From positions 186,001 through 250,000 of the forward strand of contig NZ_JAMXSF010000007.1 of NCBI RefSeq assembly GCF_024124545.1: 64,000 nucleotides of DNA, read 5' to 3'. Each line of letters starts with the position of its first letter. Within the stretch, counting starts at the first letter, position 1. Position numbers and translations under genes: made by a program. This stretch comes from Pseudoalteromonas sp. XMcav2-N (lineage in GTDB: Bacteria; Pseudomonadota; Gammaproteobacteria; Enterobacterales; Alteromonadaceae). Under the pieces are notes generated by a model that did not search any database, had not been told where the DNA came from, and worked only from the letters and a program-made list of their open reading frames with translations. This document shows positions 8,759 through 17,197 of this stretch, piece after piece.

Positions 8759-8990
8759 GTTTTTGTCTCCTTGTTTAAGTTGGTGACAGTAAAACACGGT
8801 GGTGTGTCAGGGAGTGTCAGTAGGGAGCTTTGACCTGGTTATGCAAGTGTATAACAGAGTGACATCCAAAGACCGATAATGAACGGATGGACCGGGACGA
8901 TATTGAATTTGATACATGGAAACTTTAAAACGTTGGCCCGCTCTTTGTCCTCGGTTAGAATGAGCGCTTTTTAATGTGCGGGGAAGTGTG

Positions 8991-9611
8991 ATGGAATTAA
9001 CAGCCTGGTTAAGTCTGGCGTTTATATGTTGTGTTGGGGCTATGTCTCCCGGACCAAGTCTTGCGGTTGTGTTGCGTTATAGTCTGTATCACAGTGCCCA
9101 GCATGGGATAGTGGCAAGCTTGTCTCACGGCTTCGGGGTGGGGATCTACGCCAGTCTGTCTTTGCTTGGCCTGGCCAGTTTAATTGAACAATTTCCCTTG
9201 GTTTATCAGGGGCTGGTGTATGCTGGGGCGGCGTATCTTGCGTATATGGGGTATAAGATCCTCAGTAGTAAAAGCAGTGGGATTGAAGTCGCTAAAGAGC
9301 ATGATGCAAAAAGCTACCTTGCAGCGGCAAAAGATGGCTTTGCCATCGCCTTTTTAAACCCCAAGTTGGCCATTTTTTTCCTGGCGCTGTTCTCTCAATT
9401 TATCGACCCGGAAGCACTCACACTGCAGACGGCGGTTATCATGTGTATGACGGTTCTGGTAATCGATGCGCTATGGTATTTCTTCGTGTCTGTCGTTACG
9501 GCCTCAGCCAGAGAGCGGTTTGATCTGACTGCGAAACAAGCCATCATTGATAAGCTGCTCGGCTGCGCATTTTTACTGCTTGCGGCCCGAGTTATTTACC
9601 AGACTTTCTAG
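8991..9611 (+). CDS. LysE/RhtB-family amino-acid exporter
   Basis: 206 residues from the ATG at 8991, with GGGGAAG upstream. The start carries the LysE signature (GAMSPGPSLAVVLR), then five to six membrane helices, with the conserved NPKLAIFFLALFSQF in the middle and a hydrophobic C-terminal hairpin. Inner-membrane exporters of this family pump out amino acids such as homoserine, threonine, leucine or lysine. The gene is divergent from the ABM gene and convergent with the possible PilZ gene, whose stop is only 3 bp away. Substrate cannot be assigned. Confidence 0.9.
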   Translation: MELTAWLSLAFICCVGAMSPGPSLAVVLRYSLYHSAQHGIVASLSHGFGVGIYASLSLLGLASLIEQFPLVYQGLVYAGAAYLAYMGYKILSSKSSGIEVAKEHDAKSYLAAAKDGFAIAFLNPKLAIFFLALFSQFIDPEALTLQTAVIMCMTVLVIDALWYFFVSVVTASARERFDLTAKQAIIDKLLGCAFLLLAARVIYQTF

Positions 9612-9614
9612 CCC

Positions 9615-10268
9615 TTATTGCCAGCCATGTTGTCGTACATAGTTGCTGACAACAAAGACCTTTAATGTCGGGCTGGCGACTGTGTAGTGGTCGAACTTGA
9701 GTGCCAGCCGGTAGTCACCGCGACTGGCAACGGAAGCAATGTCAACACGAATGAATTGAGTATTTGGCAGCATCAGGCTTGCGCCTTGCACAGCAAACAA
9801 GTCTTGATAGGCTGAGGCGTTAAGCGGGAAAGTCGTGATACACGCGCCAGTCAGAGACAACGAGTCCACATGGAACGAAGCGCGCGGGAAGTTTAACATC
9901 AGTTTGACTGGTGGGTAGGGTGTAAACCGCCAGCTGCGTGGCATGCCATGTCCTTCTACGATATGGGGTAAATCATCAATAATGGATAACAGTGTTTGAT
10001 GGTCTGGGTGCCATTTACCTGGGGTACGGCTGAGTGACTGGAGCACAGGCTGAGTGGGAAACTCAAGAATATTTGCAGCGCGTAAATGTGTATCGAACCG
10101 ACGTTCGGTTTGGGCGTAGCTCGCTTCATGCTGAGCCAGCTCCTCTAACAAGTCACTGGTAAATGCTTCGAGCTCATTGCATAAATTAGAATGTGCCTGA
10201 AGCAAATCAAACTGGGACGTTTCAACGACCTGATGAATGTAGTCCAGCTCATCTTGTGTCAAATCCAT
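9615..10268 (-). CDS. Hypothetical protein, possibly with a degenerate PilZ domain
   Basis: 217 residues from the ATG at 10268, which has GGTGG upstream. The N-terminal ~70 residues are acidic and helical (LTQDELDYIHQVVETS). The C-terminal ~110 residues look like a beta-barrel: KLMLNFPRASFHVDSLSLTGACI resembles the PilZ pattern of a basic R-x-x-x-R stretch followed by a [DN]xSxxG motif. The RxxxR is not evident and the second motif is altered, so c-di-GMP binding is doubtful. It lies 34 bp downstream of the MocR regulator gene and may be co-transcribed. Identity is uncertain. Confidence 0.5.
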   Translation of the reverse strand: MDLTQDELDYIHQVVETSQFDLLQAHSNLCNELEAFTSDLLEELAQHEASYAQTERRFDTHLRAANILEFPTQPVLQSLSRTPGKWHPDHQTLLSIIDDLPHIVEGHGMPRSWRFTPYPPVKLMLNFPRASFHVDSLSLTGACITTFPLNASAYQDLFAVQGASLMLPNTQFIRVDIASVASRGDYRLALKFDHYTVASPTLKVFVVSNYVRQHGWQ

Positions 10269-10302
10269 GATAGTAACCACCGCATAATTCGTAGTTTAAA
10301 AA

Positions 10303-11733
10303 TTATACAAGTTTTGTACCAGTTTTAGATTCGCTTTTGACTGATTTCTGACGCTGAAGACGCGCGGCGGCTTGTGCGAATTTTGTAAGCTGTGTTTCTA
10401 TCTCTGCACGGATACACTGCCCAAAATTAAGGCGGATATAGTTGTGATAATGAGTGGTTGTAGAAAAGGCATCACCACACAGGATATATATTTGTTCTTC
10501 TTTAAGTCGCTTCTGCAGCTGTTTGGTATCGACTCCTGGCAGTTCAAACCAAAGTACCAGCCCTCCATGTGGGCGATTTACCTTAACCTTATCAGGTAAT
10601 AACCTGGTTAGTAGCTGTATGTACTGATTGCATTGCGACGCAAGTTTGCTATTGAGCTTTTTAAGGTACCGAGCATAGTGTCCCCGACTTATGTAGTCGG
10701 CCAGGGTCAGCTGGAGCGGACGATTACACCCCAAAGAGCGAATGCGGATCAGGTCACTGTACTTCTGGTGAAAACGCCCGGGCGCACACCAGCCAAGGCG
10801 CAATCCCGGCGCCAGCGTTTTAGAAATACTGCTGCACCAGATCACCCAGCCATCCTGATCAAAGTGTTTGATAGGTAAGGGGGTGGTGCCGGTATGACAC
10901 AGCTCGCGATATACATCGTCCTCAATGATGGGAATGCGATACTGGCTGGCCATGTTCGCTAATGCTGCTTTTTGCTGTGTACTCAGGCTGTGACCCGTTG
11001 GGTTTTGGAAATTAGCACTGATCAGGCAGGCAGCAACCTGATGCCGGGCCATCGCATGTTCCAGCTGAACCAGATCGATACCATCCTGATTGCTTGGGAT
11101 CTCAAGTACTTGTCTGCCCATTACGCTGAGTATATCAAGCAAGCCTGTATAACAAGGAGATGGCACAGCAACGATATCTTGTTCTTTGGTGACGAGTTCC
11201 AACGCCGTTTTAACGGCATCAAGACAGCCCTGAGTGATGACTAACTCCTGTGCATGTATTATAAACCCCTGTGTTTTTAGGTGCTCTGATAATGCCTGCC
11301 GAAACGCTTGTTCACCCAGCGGGTCGCCATAGTTGAACAATGTATGATCGCTTCGCATCGTTCTCGCCAGAGAGGCACGCAGTTGTTGTGAGTCTATCAG
11401 GGTTGGGTCAAGTTGTGCTGTTGCAAAGCCTGATCTGACCCGGCTGGGTGGGGGGATGGGCAAAGTGCACGCCTTGGCATTAAACTGGGCGTATTCAATA
11501 GCAGAGGTGTGTTGTGGGTTAAAGCAGGGGAAAAAACCACGTTTTGGGTCGGCCGTTATATAACCCAGAGATTCTAGGTACCGATAGCAGGCAAGTGCGG
11601 TGGTCATGCTTACCTGATACAGCGCACTCAGCTGACGCAAAGACGGGAGAGGCTGATCGAACTCATATTCACCGGCTTCTATGGCGGTGATGAACTGCCC
11701 GGCCAGGGTTTTGTACTTTGCTTGCTTACCCAT
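10303..11733 (-). CDS. MocR-type regulator (GntR HTH fused to a class I aminotransferase fold)
   Basis: 476 residues. Residues ~1-75 are a GntR winged helix (PLPSLRQLSALYQVSMTTALACYRYLESLGYI). Residues ~100-460 are a fold-type I aminotransferase with NPTGHSL, EDDVYREL and the PLP lysine K305 in SSISKTLAPGLRLGW. MocR proteins sense PLP or an amino-acid adduct and usually act on a divergent gene. Here the divergent neighbour is a PLP-dependent decarboxylase, 86 bp away, and the gap contains a 12-bp direct repeat that suits a MocR operator. No strong ribosome site precedes the ATG. The regulated pathway is probably the one served by the decarboxylase, but the effector is unknown. Confidence 0.9.
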   Translation of the reverse strand: MGKQAKYKTLAGQFITAIEAGEYEFDQPLPSLRQLSALYQVSMTTALACYRYLESLGYITADPKRGFFPCFNPQHTSAIEYAQFNAKACTLPIPPPSRVRSGFATAQLDPTLIDSQQLRASLARTMRSDHTLFNYGDPLGEQAFRQALSEHLKTQGFIIHAQELVITQGCLDAVKTALELVTKEQDIVAVPSPCYTGLLDILSVMGRQVLEIPSNQDGIDLVQLEHAMARHQVAACLISANFQNPTGHSLSTQQKAALANMASQYRIPIIEDDVYRELCHTGTTPLPIKHFDQDGWVIWCSSISKTLAPGLRLGWCAPGRFHQKYSDLIRIRSLGCNRPLQLTLADYISRGHYARYLKKLNSKLASQCNQYIQLLTRLLPDKVKVNRPHGGLVLWFELPGVDTKQLQKRLKEEQIYILCGDAFSTTTHYHNYIRLNFGQCIRAEIETQLTKFAQAAARLQRQKSVKSESKTGTKLV

Positions 11734-11747
11734 CTGTTATCTAAAAA

Positions 11748-11777
11748 GTTCTCTTTTTTGTATCTGTTCTCTTTTTT
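11748..11777. promoter_or_regulatory. Direct-repeat operator between the MocR and decarboxylase genes
   Basis: GTTCTCTTTTTT occurs twice, at 11748-11759 and 11766-11777, with an 18-bp period. A weaker related stretch lies at about 11734-11747. Direct repeats in the intergenic region are the common architecture for MocR-type binding sites. Binding is inferred. Confidence 0.55.
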
Positions 11778-11819
11778 CTATCACGTTAAGGTTTACGGGT
11801 AAAGTCAAAAGGAGTCATT

Positions 11820-13196
11820 ATGCAGTCACTATCATTACCGACATTTGCACAGATGCTTGGTGCACTTGAGCTTGAATGTCAGGCATTCAATCTGTCACTG
11901 GATACACGGCGGGTAAGTAATCCGTTAGCCCGCCTGAAACACAGGGGACTTAGCGACGAGCCTGCTGGATTTGAGGTGTTCGGGCAAATTTTTAGCACAG
12001 AAATCGCGCCTCAATTATCTGCCAGTAACGGAGGGCGTTACTGGGGGTTTGTTACCGGAGGCGCAAACCCTGTGGCGACTTATGCTGACTGGCTGGTCAC
12101 GCTATACAATCAGAATGTGTCCAAAGGGGGTGATTCGATAGCAAGCGACGTTGAACGTCAGGCCATCGACTGGTTAGTATCGCTGTTTGAATTACCCGCT
12201 GCATTCGAAGGGGTGATGACCACGGGCGCCACCGCTGCTAATGTGCTTGGGGCGATGGCAGCACGGCAATATGCGGGAAGTCGGCAGGGAATTGATGTGG
12301 CAAAAGCGGGATGTAAAGATTTGGACTGCACTGTGTTCTCAGCGACGCCACATGCCAGTATGGTCAAGGCGCTCGGGCTGGCTGGTTTCGGTCGGGATAC
12401 CTGGGTAAAAGTAGCTTGCCAAAGTGAAACCGAAGCTATAGATACTCAGGATCTCGCGTTAAAGCTTCGCCAATGCAAAAGCCAGGGAAAGGTCGTGATT
12501 GCGAGCGCAGCCACAGTCACCGGCACAGATTTTGACGATTTGGTCACGGTGGCGCAACTATGCCGTGAACATCAGGCCTGGTTGCACGTAGATGGGGCGT
12601 TTGGCATCTTCGAGCGTCTTTTAACAGGCGCTGCTGGCAGAACTCAGGGCATTGAACTGGCAGACAGTATCACGCTTGATTGCCACAAATGGTTAAACGT
12701 GCCATACGACTGCGGGGTATTTCTTACGCGTCACCCACAAACCCTGTTTGAGACTTATAATGTTGATGCGCCCTACCTGGCCAATGATGATAAAGCACGC
12801 CCTTTTATGTCTCTGGGTATCGAAAATTCCAGGCGGTTTCGAGCATTGCCTGTCTGGGCGACATTACTTGCCTATGGCAAACAAGGCATAAAAACGCAGA
12901 TCCAACGCAATATCGCGCAAGCCAGTGCGTTGGCCAATTGGATTGCTGCATCGTCAGAGTATGAGCTACTTAAGCCATGCAACCTTAATGTTGTGCTGTT
13001 TTCAGCAAGTGCTTCAAATAAGCATGATACACAGTCATTACTGGCGCAACTAAATGAGGCTGGTCAGGTCTTTATGACACCCGGGGTTTGGCAGGGCAGG
13101 GCCGCGATCCGCTGTGCTTTTAGTAACTGGCGCACTGAGCAGGCGGATGTCGAGCTGGCAATCTCGGAGCTCACTAGGTTAGCAAAGGGCACTTAG
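11820..13196 (+). CDS. PLP-dependent amino-acid decarboxylase (group II)
   Basis: 458 residues, start supported by AAAAGGAGTCATT. It has the group II decarboxylase/GAD-like fold-type I pattern: GRYWGFVTGGANP substrate loop, TTGATAANVLG phosphate-binding loop, SATPHASMVKA, HVDGA (D258, the pyridine-nitrogen partner) and SITLDCHKWLN with PLP lysine K290. Family members decarboxylate aromatic or acidic amino acids (glutamate, aspartate, tyrosine, DOPA, 2,4-diaminobutyrate). The sequence alone does not choose between them. The gene is divergent from a MocR regulator that very likely controls it. It is followed by a hairpin at 13260. Confidence 0.88.
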   Translation: MQSLSLPTFAQMLGALELECQAFNLSLDTRRVSNPLARLKHRGLSDEPAGFEVFGQIFSTEIAPQLSASNGGRYWGFVTGGANPVATYADWLVTLYNQNVSKGGDSIASDVERQAIDWLVSLFELPAAFEGVMTTGATAANVLGAMAARQYAGSRQGIDVAKAGCKDLDCTVFSATPHASMVKALGLAGFGRDTWVKVACQSETEAIDTQDLALKLRQCKSQGKVVIASAATVTGTDFDDLVTVAQLCREHQAWLHVDGAFGIFERLLTGAAGRTQGIELADSITLDCHKWLNVPYDCGVFLTRHPQTLFETYNVDAPYLANDDKARPFMSLGIENSRRFRALPVWATLLAYGKQGIKTQIQRNIAQASALANWIAASSEYELLKPCNLNVVLFSASASNKHDTQSLLAQLNEAGQVFMTPGVWQGRAAIRCAFSNWRTEQADVELAISELTRLAKGT

Positions 13197-13259
13197 CTGA
13201 TCCATCAGGAATCTGATGCGTCATCAGGTGGATGAGGTGTAAGTAAAATGGGTATAAAT

Positions 13260-13284
13260 GCGACCCTGCCGTTGACAGGGTCGC
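13260..13284. terminator. Hairpin between convergent genes
   Basis: GCGACCCTG and CAGGGTCGC form a perfect 9-bp stem with a 7-base loop, between the stops of the decarboxylase and the PKD lipoprotein. There is no strong U-run, so it may act as a roadblock or RNA-end stabiliser. Confidence 0.6.
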
Positions 13285-13296
13285 AGTAAGGCCAAG

Positions 13297-16200
13297 TTAT
13301 CTGCGCATATCCGCATCAAAGCGCATATATGAGTCAACGGCGTCATTCTCAATGACAGGATCGGGCTCCATCATCTTCAGAACAGAGACTTTCCAGCCAT
13401 CGTCGAGCGTAGAGCTCGGTGAAATTACATATCCTTCGGCGCTAAGTCCTGCAGATGGGGTATTAGCCATCAGCATAAGCTGACCCTGATTAACAGACCA
13501 GGTATAGGCACGGGTTTGCCCGTCTGTGACTATCTCAGCCAGTGAATTCGTAGAATGTAGCTCAACGTACATGGTTTGTGCGCCGTTGATCAGCGCAAAA
13601 CGCTCGTACATTAATGTATGGCTATCGAACATGGGTTGACCAGACATAGGTTTAACACGCTGGACTATGCCCAGGTCGTTACCATCTTTCCACTGGATCA
13701 CATCACCGTTGAGGAACATTGCAAACATAGTGTCGCTGTCGGCAAGCTGATTAAGCTCGAAGGTGAGGGTTGTTTTTCCGGTACTGGCATTGTAGTTATA
13801 GCTACCATAATTAATGCCGGCCATGGCCGGGTCTTCACTTTCAAAGTCGGCTTCAAAAAACTTGTTATCAGGCATGAATGCGGTGACCCAAATCCGACCT
13901 TGATGGAGCGGATACTCAACAAACGCACCTACTAAGGGGTTGTTTGCATCAACAAGGCGCGTTAAGGTGAAAGAAGGCTCGCCTTCAACATCTATCGTCA
14001 GGGTATTGCCGTCAATCGTTATGATGTGCTTGAGCTTGGAGTCAAAGCCATACGAGCCATTGGCGTCAAATATCATATCGACTGTAAACTCGCCGGTGCT
14101 TTCATCCCAGTTAGCATAGCCTACTTCCAGACCCGCCATTGCATCAGGTGCATCATCCGACTTCAACTCCATATGCACCCATTTGCCATCCCGGATCACC
14201 ACGACAAAGTCAGGCTCGTTGGGGTCGTACCAGGCACCCGTGAGCATATCAGTCGAATAAGTCGGCACGGGTGGTTTTACCATGCTGGCTTTGTTTGCTG
14301 CCTGGCCGTTGAGATAGTAGGTCATTTGCATGCCCTGGTCACAGTTGGTGTCCAGCGGATAGTTACATACCTTGACATAATCACGGTCAAAGCCCATGAA
14401 GTCACTGACTGTTACCGAGCCTGATTCATCAGAATGTAGCTTGCCCGATTTAACAGAGTAAGTACCGATTTCGCTGAAATTATTATCGCGAATGACGCGT
14501 GTAAAGGTGTCATCGTCATTATAGTTCAGGAAGTAGTATTTTCTTTCTACCTGATTACTGTCGTTGAGCATGTGGAAAGTCCGGTTGTCCATCCACATAT
14601 AGTCAAACTGAGACAATGTGGGAGCAGACTTCATGTATTTGATCATGTAGGTGCTACCTGGACCCTGGTCAAAGGCGCTGGTATAGCTATGACGCACGTA
14701 CCAGCTGTCGTTACTCATTGAGATTACGTCATATTTGTCGCTAAAGTTAACTGAACAACTTTCCGGCGTCGCGCCTTCAGGGCATTGGTGCACATTTTTG
14801 CCATTCATGCTGTCAAAGTAGCTATTAATTGACAAGGTGCGGCCATTTGTCTCCCAGACCTGCGTATTTTTATTCAGTTGCATGTAGGTGACGCCATTGA
14901 CGAAGTTATCAAAGAAATAATTCTGTGGCAGGTTTGCTCCAAAGTATGGAATAAAGCGCCCCTGTGCCATGGCGTCATTCAAAGTGATGCTTTGCTCGGG
15001 CATCATAATCCCGGTGCGGCGGCGATGTGTCATGGAGGCCATTTTATCCGGTGTGGTTGCTACCGCATCGTTTGTAAGTGCCCAAAACTGAAAGCCGTTT
15101 TGCAGTGACTTCAACATCCAGTAGGTCAGCGTTTGCGCTTCCATAGCGTCCGTCTTGGCGAGCATCACAACCAGGTTATTGCCACTGATCTGCCAGCTGA
15201 AATCTCGTTCAGTACCATCTGGTAGTGTGGATTTACCACTTCCATCCTGATTAAACATCATTTTACTGGTTTGTGGTTGATAGTATTCGTTACCAGTTTC
15301 ACCGCCCATCAGGTAGTACATTTGGTCAAAGTGCCAAACCCCCTGCAATTGGGCTGCTGTGGGGCTAATCGTATTGCCGCGCACAACCAGAGTGAAATCT
15401 TCTGTATCACTGACATCAGCATTAAGAACGGTATCATCATCGGCTTTAATTTCGTCTCGTACGGCCGTCAAACTGATGGCTTTGGCAAAACTATTGTCGT
15501 CATAAATACTGAATGTGGCGGTTTTATAACGCGAGTAACAGGTGAAGTTCATGCCTTCGGAATTTTTACAGCTGTGTCTTGGCGAGAAGATACCATCACC
15601 AAACACGACACTGACTGCGCCATTCGTGGCTTGTGTCCAGGTAATAGTCCCGGCGGTATGATCAGTAAAAGTCCCGGTTCCATCTTCATTCAAGGTCAAT
15701 TCTGTGAAGTGGCTGCGGAAGTATCGCGTTGAGCCAATAAAATAGGATCCCGCGATAGAGCCTTCGCCATTGTCTACCAGCTTATCGTCGTTTTTGATTT
15801 CTTCTTTGGTCTTGTCAATTAGCGTAGGGTCATCGTCGTTGATGGTGTTGGTCAGCTCAGTAGTGGCAGCCTGGCTGGAAACCAGTTGAAATGTATTGCT
15901 AACGCCTTGAGGAAGCGAAAACTTCTTATCACCACTGCCGTCGACAACCAACTTGATCAATGCAGACAGGGTGAGCTTTTCATTGGCATCAACGCCCACC
16001 AGTGCATTGTTCAGCTCGTTGGTCGTTTGTGGAATACCATCGACAGCGCGTGTGACCAAAGCATATTCAGCAGTTGTGACATTGGTAATGTTAACCCCGA
16101 AGTTCTCGGTGCTATTGACGACCCCGTCGCCCCCTGCCTGCTCAGTGACCGACGCAAAGCTTTCCAACTGAGAGTAAAACTCGACATTCTCTTGATCTGG

Positions 16201-16785
16201 TCCACCATTGGCTTTGATACGAATGAGTTTGTTTACGGCTGAATCATCAACATCCAGCTGAATAGTATAAGTACCATTATTACCTGCAGTTGTCGGGAAG
16301 GATTCATCACCCACGTAAACAGTTAATGCGGCGTTTGCAATCGGAGCATCGGTGACTACACCGGTTAGCGTAACCGATCTGACTAAACGCTTTACTGTAA
16401 AGTTTTTTGTAGCAGTAGCGGTGGCGCCGTCGTCATCAGTGACAGTAACGGAAAGCACCATAGGGGTATCTTGTGTGACCTCCGGGGTTGTAAAACTGAC
16501 ATCACTGGTGGTGCTGTTATTCAGTGTAGCTGTCGGTCCGGAAGTGATACTCCAACTATAGCTGGCAATGTTGCCGTCACTGTCTGTGGCATCGGCCTTG
16601 AGTGAAACGGCGGTCTGTTCCAGTGCTTCACTGTCGCCAGTAATACTGACTGATGGAGCTTGATTAGTTGTTGGATTGGGGTTTGGATTTGGGCTCGGAG
16701 ACGGGCCACTGTCCGATGACCCCCCACACCCGGCTATGAGGGCTGTCAGGCAAGACGCTGCCAGCAACAATTTTAAACTTTTCAT
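13297..16785 (-). CDS. Large lipoprotein with a PKD/Ig-like domain and repeated beta modules
   Basis: 1162 residues from the ATG at 16785 (AGGTG upstream). It starts with a lipoprotein signal (LTALIAGC, modified Cys about residue 20) and a Gly/Ser/Pro/Asn linker of surface-protein type. Next comes a PKD/Ig-like domain (APSVSITGDS to TKNFTVKRL), a carboxypeptidase-regulatory-like strand region, and a long C-terminal part. That part contains several loosely related units beginning L.G.W or GSYF and containing N-D-G or D-G-S turns (for example IAGSYFIGSTRYF, LQGVWHFDQMYY, LTGAWYDPNEPD, LVGAFVEYPLHQG), which suggests repeated lipocalin-like sandwiches. It probably sits on the outer membrane and binds a polymer or partner. 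No catalytic motif was seen. The next gene is a divergent CadC-like regulator. Confidence 0.75.
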   Translation of the reverse strand: MKSLKLLLAASCLTALIAGCGGSSDSGPSPSPNPNPNPTTNQAPSVSITGDSEALEQTAVSLKADATDSDGNIASYSWSITSGPTATLNNSTTSDVSFTTPEVTQDTPMVLSVTVTDDDGATATATKNFTVKRLVRSVTLTGVVTDAPIANAALTVYVGDESFPTTAGNNGTYTIQLDVDDSAVNKLIRIKANGGPDQENVEFYSQLESFASVTEQAGGDGVVNSTENFGVNITNVTTAEYALVTRAVDGIPQTTNELNNALVGVDANEKLTLSALIKLVVDGSGDKKFSLPQGVSNTFQLVSSQAATTELTNTINDDDPTLIDKTKEEIKNDDKLVDNGEGSIAGSYFIGSTRYFRSHFTELTLNEDGTGTFTDHTAGTITWTQATNGAVSVVFGDGIFSPRHSCKNSEGMNFTCYSRYKTATFSIYDDNSFAKAISLTAVRDEIKADDDTVLNADVSDTEDFTLVVRGNTISPTAAQLQGVWHFDQMYYLMGGETGNEYYQPQTSKMMFNQDGSGKSTLPDGTERDFSWQISGNNLVVMLAKTDAMEAQTLTYWMLKSLQNGFQFWALTNDAVATTPDKMASMTHRRRTGIMMPEQSITLNDAMAQGRFIPYFGANLPQNYFFDNFVNGVTYMQLNKNTQVWETNGRTLSINSYFDSMNGKNVHQCPEGATPESCSVNFSDKYDVISMSNDSWYVRHSYTSAFDQGPGSTYMIKYMKSAPTLSQFDYMWMDNRTFHMLNDSNQVERKYYFLNYNDDDTFTRVIRDNNFSEIGTYSVKSGKLHSDESGSVTVSDFMGFDRDYVKVCNYPLDTNCDQGMQMTYYLNGQAANKASMVKPPVPTYSTDMLTGAWYDPNEPDFVVVIRDGKWVHMELKSDDAPDAMAGLEVGYANWDESTGEFTVDMIFDANGSYGFDSKLKHIITIDGNTLTIDVEGEPSFTLTRLVDANNPLVGAFVEYPLHQGRIWVTAFMPDNKFFEADFESEDPAMAGINYGSYNYNASTGKTTLTFELNQLADSDTMFAMFLNGDVIQWKDGNDLGIVQRVKPMSGQPMFDSHTLMYERFALINGAQTMYVELHSTNSLAEIVTDGQTRAYTWSVNQGQLMLMANTPSAGLSAEGYVISPSSTLDDGWKVSVLKMMEPDPVIENDAVDSYMRFDADMRR

Positions 16786-17197
16786 AAACACACCTGTTCT
16801 GTTTAGCGAAATAAACTCGCACTTCCTTTGGTTGTTTTGTGAGCAGGGTAAGCATAGTTTATAAGTGGCAAAAGTGAATTTAAAATCTGTACAATTCTTA
16901 GCCATTATCGAGAGGGGTATCACACATATTTTCTTCTGACAGGCAGGATGCCACCTGCTTATTCATTGGCTGAAGCAGATTTTTGCAATGATATCTTACT
17001 GGTGGGTTGCAATGCATGGAGATGATTATAGACTAGGGCATGATTTGTTTTGCTCTGGCTGACCTTGAAGTGAGAGGCACCAGAAAGTAGTGCCGCGCAT
17101 AGTATTGCCGCGAAACAGTTACGGAACAGAAGAATAATAAGCAGCCCGATATTGCCCAATTCGCGTTCTATTCATAGTGATTAGAACAAAAAGAGGC
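16786..17197. other. Divergent intergenic region without a supported gene
   Basis: About 410 bp between the lipoprotein and the CadC-like regulator. It must hold both promoters. I saw only a small GCAGG/CCTGC hairpin near 16942-16957. A TTG-initiated 66-codon frame on the minus strand lacks a ribosome site and is not called. Confidence 0.5.

Noticed and set aside
16959..17159. 66-codon minus-strand frame with a hydrophobic N-terminus
   Set aside because: It needs a TTG start without a ribosome site, and lies in the divergent promoter region. It is probably chance.
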